Shown piece by piece: positions 62,270 to 64,000 of a stretch of 64,000 nucleotides of DNA (the first letter of the stretch is position 1; the number at the start of each line of letters is the position of its first letter). A model generated the notes under the pieces. It was not told where the DNA came from. It did no database searches and saw nothing but the letters and a program-made list of their open reading frames with translations. The stretch spans positions 124,001 through 188,000 of the forward strand of contig JANQPA010000100.1 of NCBI GenBank assembly GCA_028285545.1. The letters are read 5' to 3'. This DNA comes from Saprospiraceae bacterium. Its GTDB lineage: Bacteria > Bacteroidota > Bacteroidia > Chitinophagales > Saprospiraceae. The translations under genes were made by a program, and so were the position numbers.

Positions 62270-63490
62270 ATGAACACAAAACCAATAATGCTAACCAATC
62301 TATTCATTATCCTCTTCTTTTGTTTTTCCTGCGAAAAGGAGGCCATTCTAAATGAAGCATTTCCAATTGAAACTACAGATTTTAGCGACCCTCACGAAGA
62401 AGACACCTCTACCCCACCCCCTATTATCAATTTACCAGATCCAGTTTTTAATTATGCAAATTTGAATTTGCCACCTTTTTTTAACCGCCCGGATGTTCAG
62501 GATCAGGATAATGAGCCTGATTCGAATCCTGTTACCAATTGGGGGGCTACTTTGGGGAGAGTTCTTTTTTATGACAAGGCCCTTTCTCTAAATAACACCA
62601 TAGCCTGTGCCTCCTGCCATGAGCAGGAAAGTGGTTTTTCCGACCCCAATATGTTTAGCACAGGGTTTGAAGGTGGTTTAACAGGCCGAAATTCGATGGG
62701 TTTAACCAATGCACGCTATTACGCGAGAGGGTCTTTTTTCTGGGATGAGAGAGCAGCTACTCTGGAAGATCAGGTCCTGATGCCCATCCAGGATCATGTT
62801 GAAATGGGTATGAATTTGGAGGACCTTACTGAAAAATTAAGTCAGCTTGAATATTATCCTGAACTATTTGAACAAGCCTTTGGGGATTCTGAGGTTTCAT
62901 CTGATCGCATTTCTTTGGCCCTGGCTCAGTTTATCCGATCTATGGTTTCTTATCAATCCAAATATGATGAAGGTTTAAGAACAAGCCCTCCTGGAATGAA
63001 TCCTGGCAATGTAAATTTTTCAAATTTCACCGCTTCTGAAAATCTGGGGAAAGCGCTATTCTTCTCTCGTCGGACCAATTGCGCTGCCTGCCATGGGTCC
63101 ATTAATTTTGTGGCTCCAAGGCCCTTCAATAATGGACTTGACTTGGTCTCAGAAGATAATGGAGTGGGTGTCATCACCAGAGATCGCAGGGAGGAAGCTC
63201 TTTTTAAGGTCAATTCATTAAGGAATATAGAAATGACTGCCCCATATATGCATGATGGAAGGTTTGCCACATTAGAACAAGTCATTGAACATTATAATTC
63301 CGGAATTCAGGCCCACCCTAATTTATCCCCTCAACTTAGGCTCCCAGGTAATGAAGGACCGAATAATGTCCAGCCCATCAGAATGAATTTAAGCGAAGAA
63401 GAAAAACGAGCTTTGGTAGATTTTCTAAAAACATTAACGGATCAATCCTTTCTTCAGGATGAACGTTTTAGTGATCCTTTCCAGTCGTAG
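62270..63490 (+). CDS. Di-heme cytochrome c peroxidase lipoprotein (CcpA/MauG family)
   Basis: A 406-residue lipoprotein (lipobox CFSC, C21). First heme site CASCH at C113-H117 and second CAACH at C271-H275. Motifs KALSLNNTIACASC and FWDERAATLEDQ, and MHDGRFATLEQVIEHY near the C-terminus, are typical of bacterial di-heme peroxidases. It reduces hydrogen peroxide at the envelope with electrons from c-type cytochromes, possibly the one at 55139-55780. A perfect 17-bp terminator follows. Confidence 0.92.
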   Translation: MNTKPIMLTNLFIILFFCFSCEKEAILNEAFPIETTDFSDPHEEDTSTPPPIINLPDPVFNYANLNLPPFFNRPDVQDQDNEPDSNPVTNWGATLGRVLFYDKALSLNNTIACASCHEQESGFSDPNMFSTGFEGGLTGRNSMGLTNARYYARGSFFWDERAATLEDQVLMPIQDHVEMGMNLEDLTEKLSQLEYYPELFEQAFGDSEVSSDRISLALAQFIRSMVSYQSKYDEGLRTSPPGMNPGNVNFSNFTASENLGKALFFSRRTNCAACHGSINFVAPRPFNNGLDLVSEDNGVGVITRDRREEALFKVNSLRNIEMTAPYMHDGRFATLEQVIEHYNSGIQAHPNLSPQLRLPGNEGPNNVQPIRMNLSEEEKRALVDFLKTLTDQSFLQDERFSDPFQS

Positions 63491-63538
63491 AAGCCCATTT
63501 TTTATTGTTATTGTAACGATTTCGAAAATTCTTGCCTG

Positions 63539-63575
63539 AAAAAATAGAGGAAAAATCCTTTTTCCTCTATTTTTT
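63539..63575 (+). terminator. Perfect 17-bp terminator after the peroxidase gene
   Basis: AAAAAATAGAGGAAAAA, loop TCC, TTTTTCCTCTATTTTTT: perfect complement, T-run at the end, 48 bp past the stop codon. Confidence 0.9.
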
Positions 63576-63665
63576 TGACCTTCCCCAAAAAAATAATGTC
63601 GTAAGTTGTCCTCCCAATAAGTAAATAGTTTGACTATTTCTCAATTAACCCTAACCCATAGATTT

Positions 63666-64000
63666 ATGAGGCTCAAAATTTTTCCCAATATTCTATTATT
63701 GGCTTTAGTGTATTTGGTGCATTCCTGCACGACCAATCCTACCAAGCAAGAGATTGCATTAGATGAATTGACCATATCTGCTATCCACCAGGCCTATCAG
63801 AATGGCGATTATACAGCTGAACAATTAACACAAGCTTATATCAACAGAATCAACGAATATGACCAGACAAGTGGAGTCAATTCCATTGTCCTTATTAACC
63901 CGGAAGCATTAAATGAAGCCAGGCGTTTAGATGCTGAGTTTAAGAACACGGGCCAGTTGAAAGCACTTCATGGCATTCCTGTTATTGTAAAAGATAATTA
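63666..64000 (+). CDS. Amidase lipoprotein, N-terminal part (cut by window edge)
   Basis: From ATG 63666, 111 residues up to the window end. Lipobox VHSC (C21), then the amidase-signature N-terminus: ELTISAIHQAYQNGDYTAEQLTQAYINRI and ALHGIPVIVKDN, where K109 would be the lysine of the Ser-cisSer-Lys triad. The catalytic serines are outside the window. Secreted members of the GatA-like amidase family hydrolyse amides in the periplasm; the substrate is unknown. Confidence 0.85.
   Translation, partial: MRLKIFPNILLLALVYLVHSCTTNPTKQEIALDELTISAIHQAYQNGDYTAEQLTQAYINRINEYDQTSGVNSIVLINPEALNEARRLDAEFKNTGQLKALHGIPVIVKDN

Overview
The window comes from a Bacteroidota (Bacteroidetes) chromosome, most likely of the Saprospiria/Cytophagia kind. 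This is inferred from low GC content, lipoproteins with Bacteroidetes-style lipoboxes, two secreted proteins ending in type IX secretion (T9SS) type-A sorting domains, a TonB-dependent receptor with a carboxypeptidase-regulatory-like N-terminus, few Shine-Dalgarno sites, a TTG/TAnnTTTG promoter before rpsP, and families typical of the phylum (DUF1573, DUF2452, DUF5916, long LepB, ABC permease/M1 peptidase fusion). No rRNA, tRNA, CRISPR array, prophage or classical defence island was seen.

Layout. 0-5.8 kb: start of an exopolysaccharide sugar transferase (cut by the window edge), a lipoprotein, a Gfo/Idh/MocA oxidoreductase, a polytopic membrane protein, a serine hydrolase and two small proteins (one SCP2-like), all on the minus strand. 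5.9-11.1 kb: secreted M14 peptidase, two small envelope proteins and an S33-type aminopeptidase lipoprotein. 11.2-18.2 kb: a phosphoserine phosphatase/phosphoglycerate dehydrogenase fusion, cupin and VOC proteins, AlkB-type alkane monooxygenase facing a fatty acid hydroxylase across a shared terminator, a PLP-dependent cysteine synthase-like enzyme and a Nudix hydrolase. 18.4-22.2 kb: T9SS-exported thermolysin-like M4 protease and a lipoprotein. 22.3-23.8 kb: an IS110/IS1111-family insertion sequence with one in-frame stop and a structured non-coding right end. 24-31.9 kb: signal peptidase I operon, coiled-coil membrane protein, DEDDy exonuclease, GH10-like glycosidase and an orphan helical protein. 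31.9-32.8 kb: a gene-poor stretch with two related mini-ORF/terminator units. 32.8-41.6 kb: rpe, TonB-dependent receptor, a 54-residue membrane peptide and a 1,667-residue PKD-array adhesin. 42-48.3 kb: rpsP with a long acidic tail, an orphan protein, EI24 membrane protein, PAF-acetylhydrolase-like lipoprotein, a triple zinc-ribbon lipoprotein, YwbE and a GNAT enzyme. 48.3-59 kb: DUF5916 protein, ABC permease/M1 peptidase fusion and its ATPase, a membrane cytochrome c, a LytS/LytTR two-component pair and an internally deleted NAD(P)-binding gene. 59-64 kb: secreted VOC protein, beta-lactamase-family lipoprotein, di-heme peroxidase and the start of an amidase.

The shared theme is an outer-surface, polymer-degrading life: M14, M4, M1 and S33 peptidases, T9SS cargo, a TonB receptor, lipoprotein hydrolases, a signal peptidase and a large adhesin. 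Intergenic gaps repeatedly hold long perfect hairpins and short tandem repeats whose unit differs at each site. The items most worth a second look are the IS1111-like element with its putative guide-RNA end, the paired mini-ORF/terminator units at 31.98-32.75 kb, the alternating PKD dyads, the triple zinc-ribbon lipoprotein, the deleted NAD(P)-binding gene, and a 14-bp direct repeat/hairpin before the LytS/LytTR operon.
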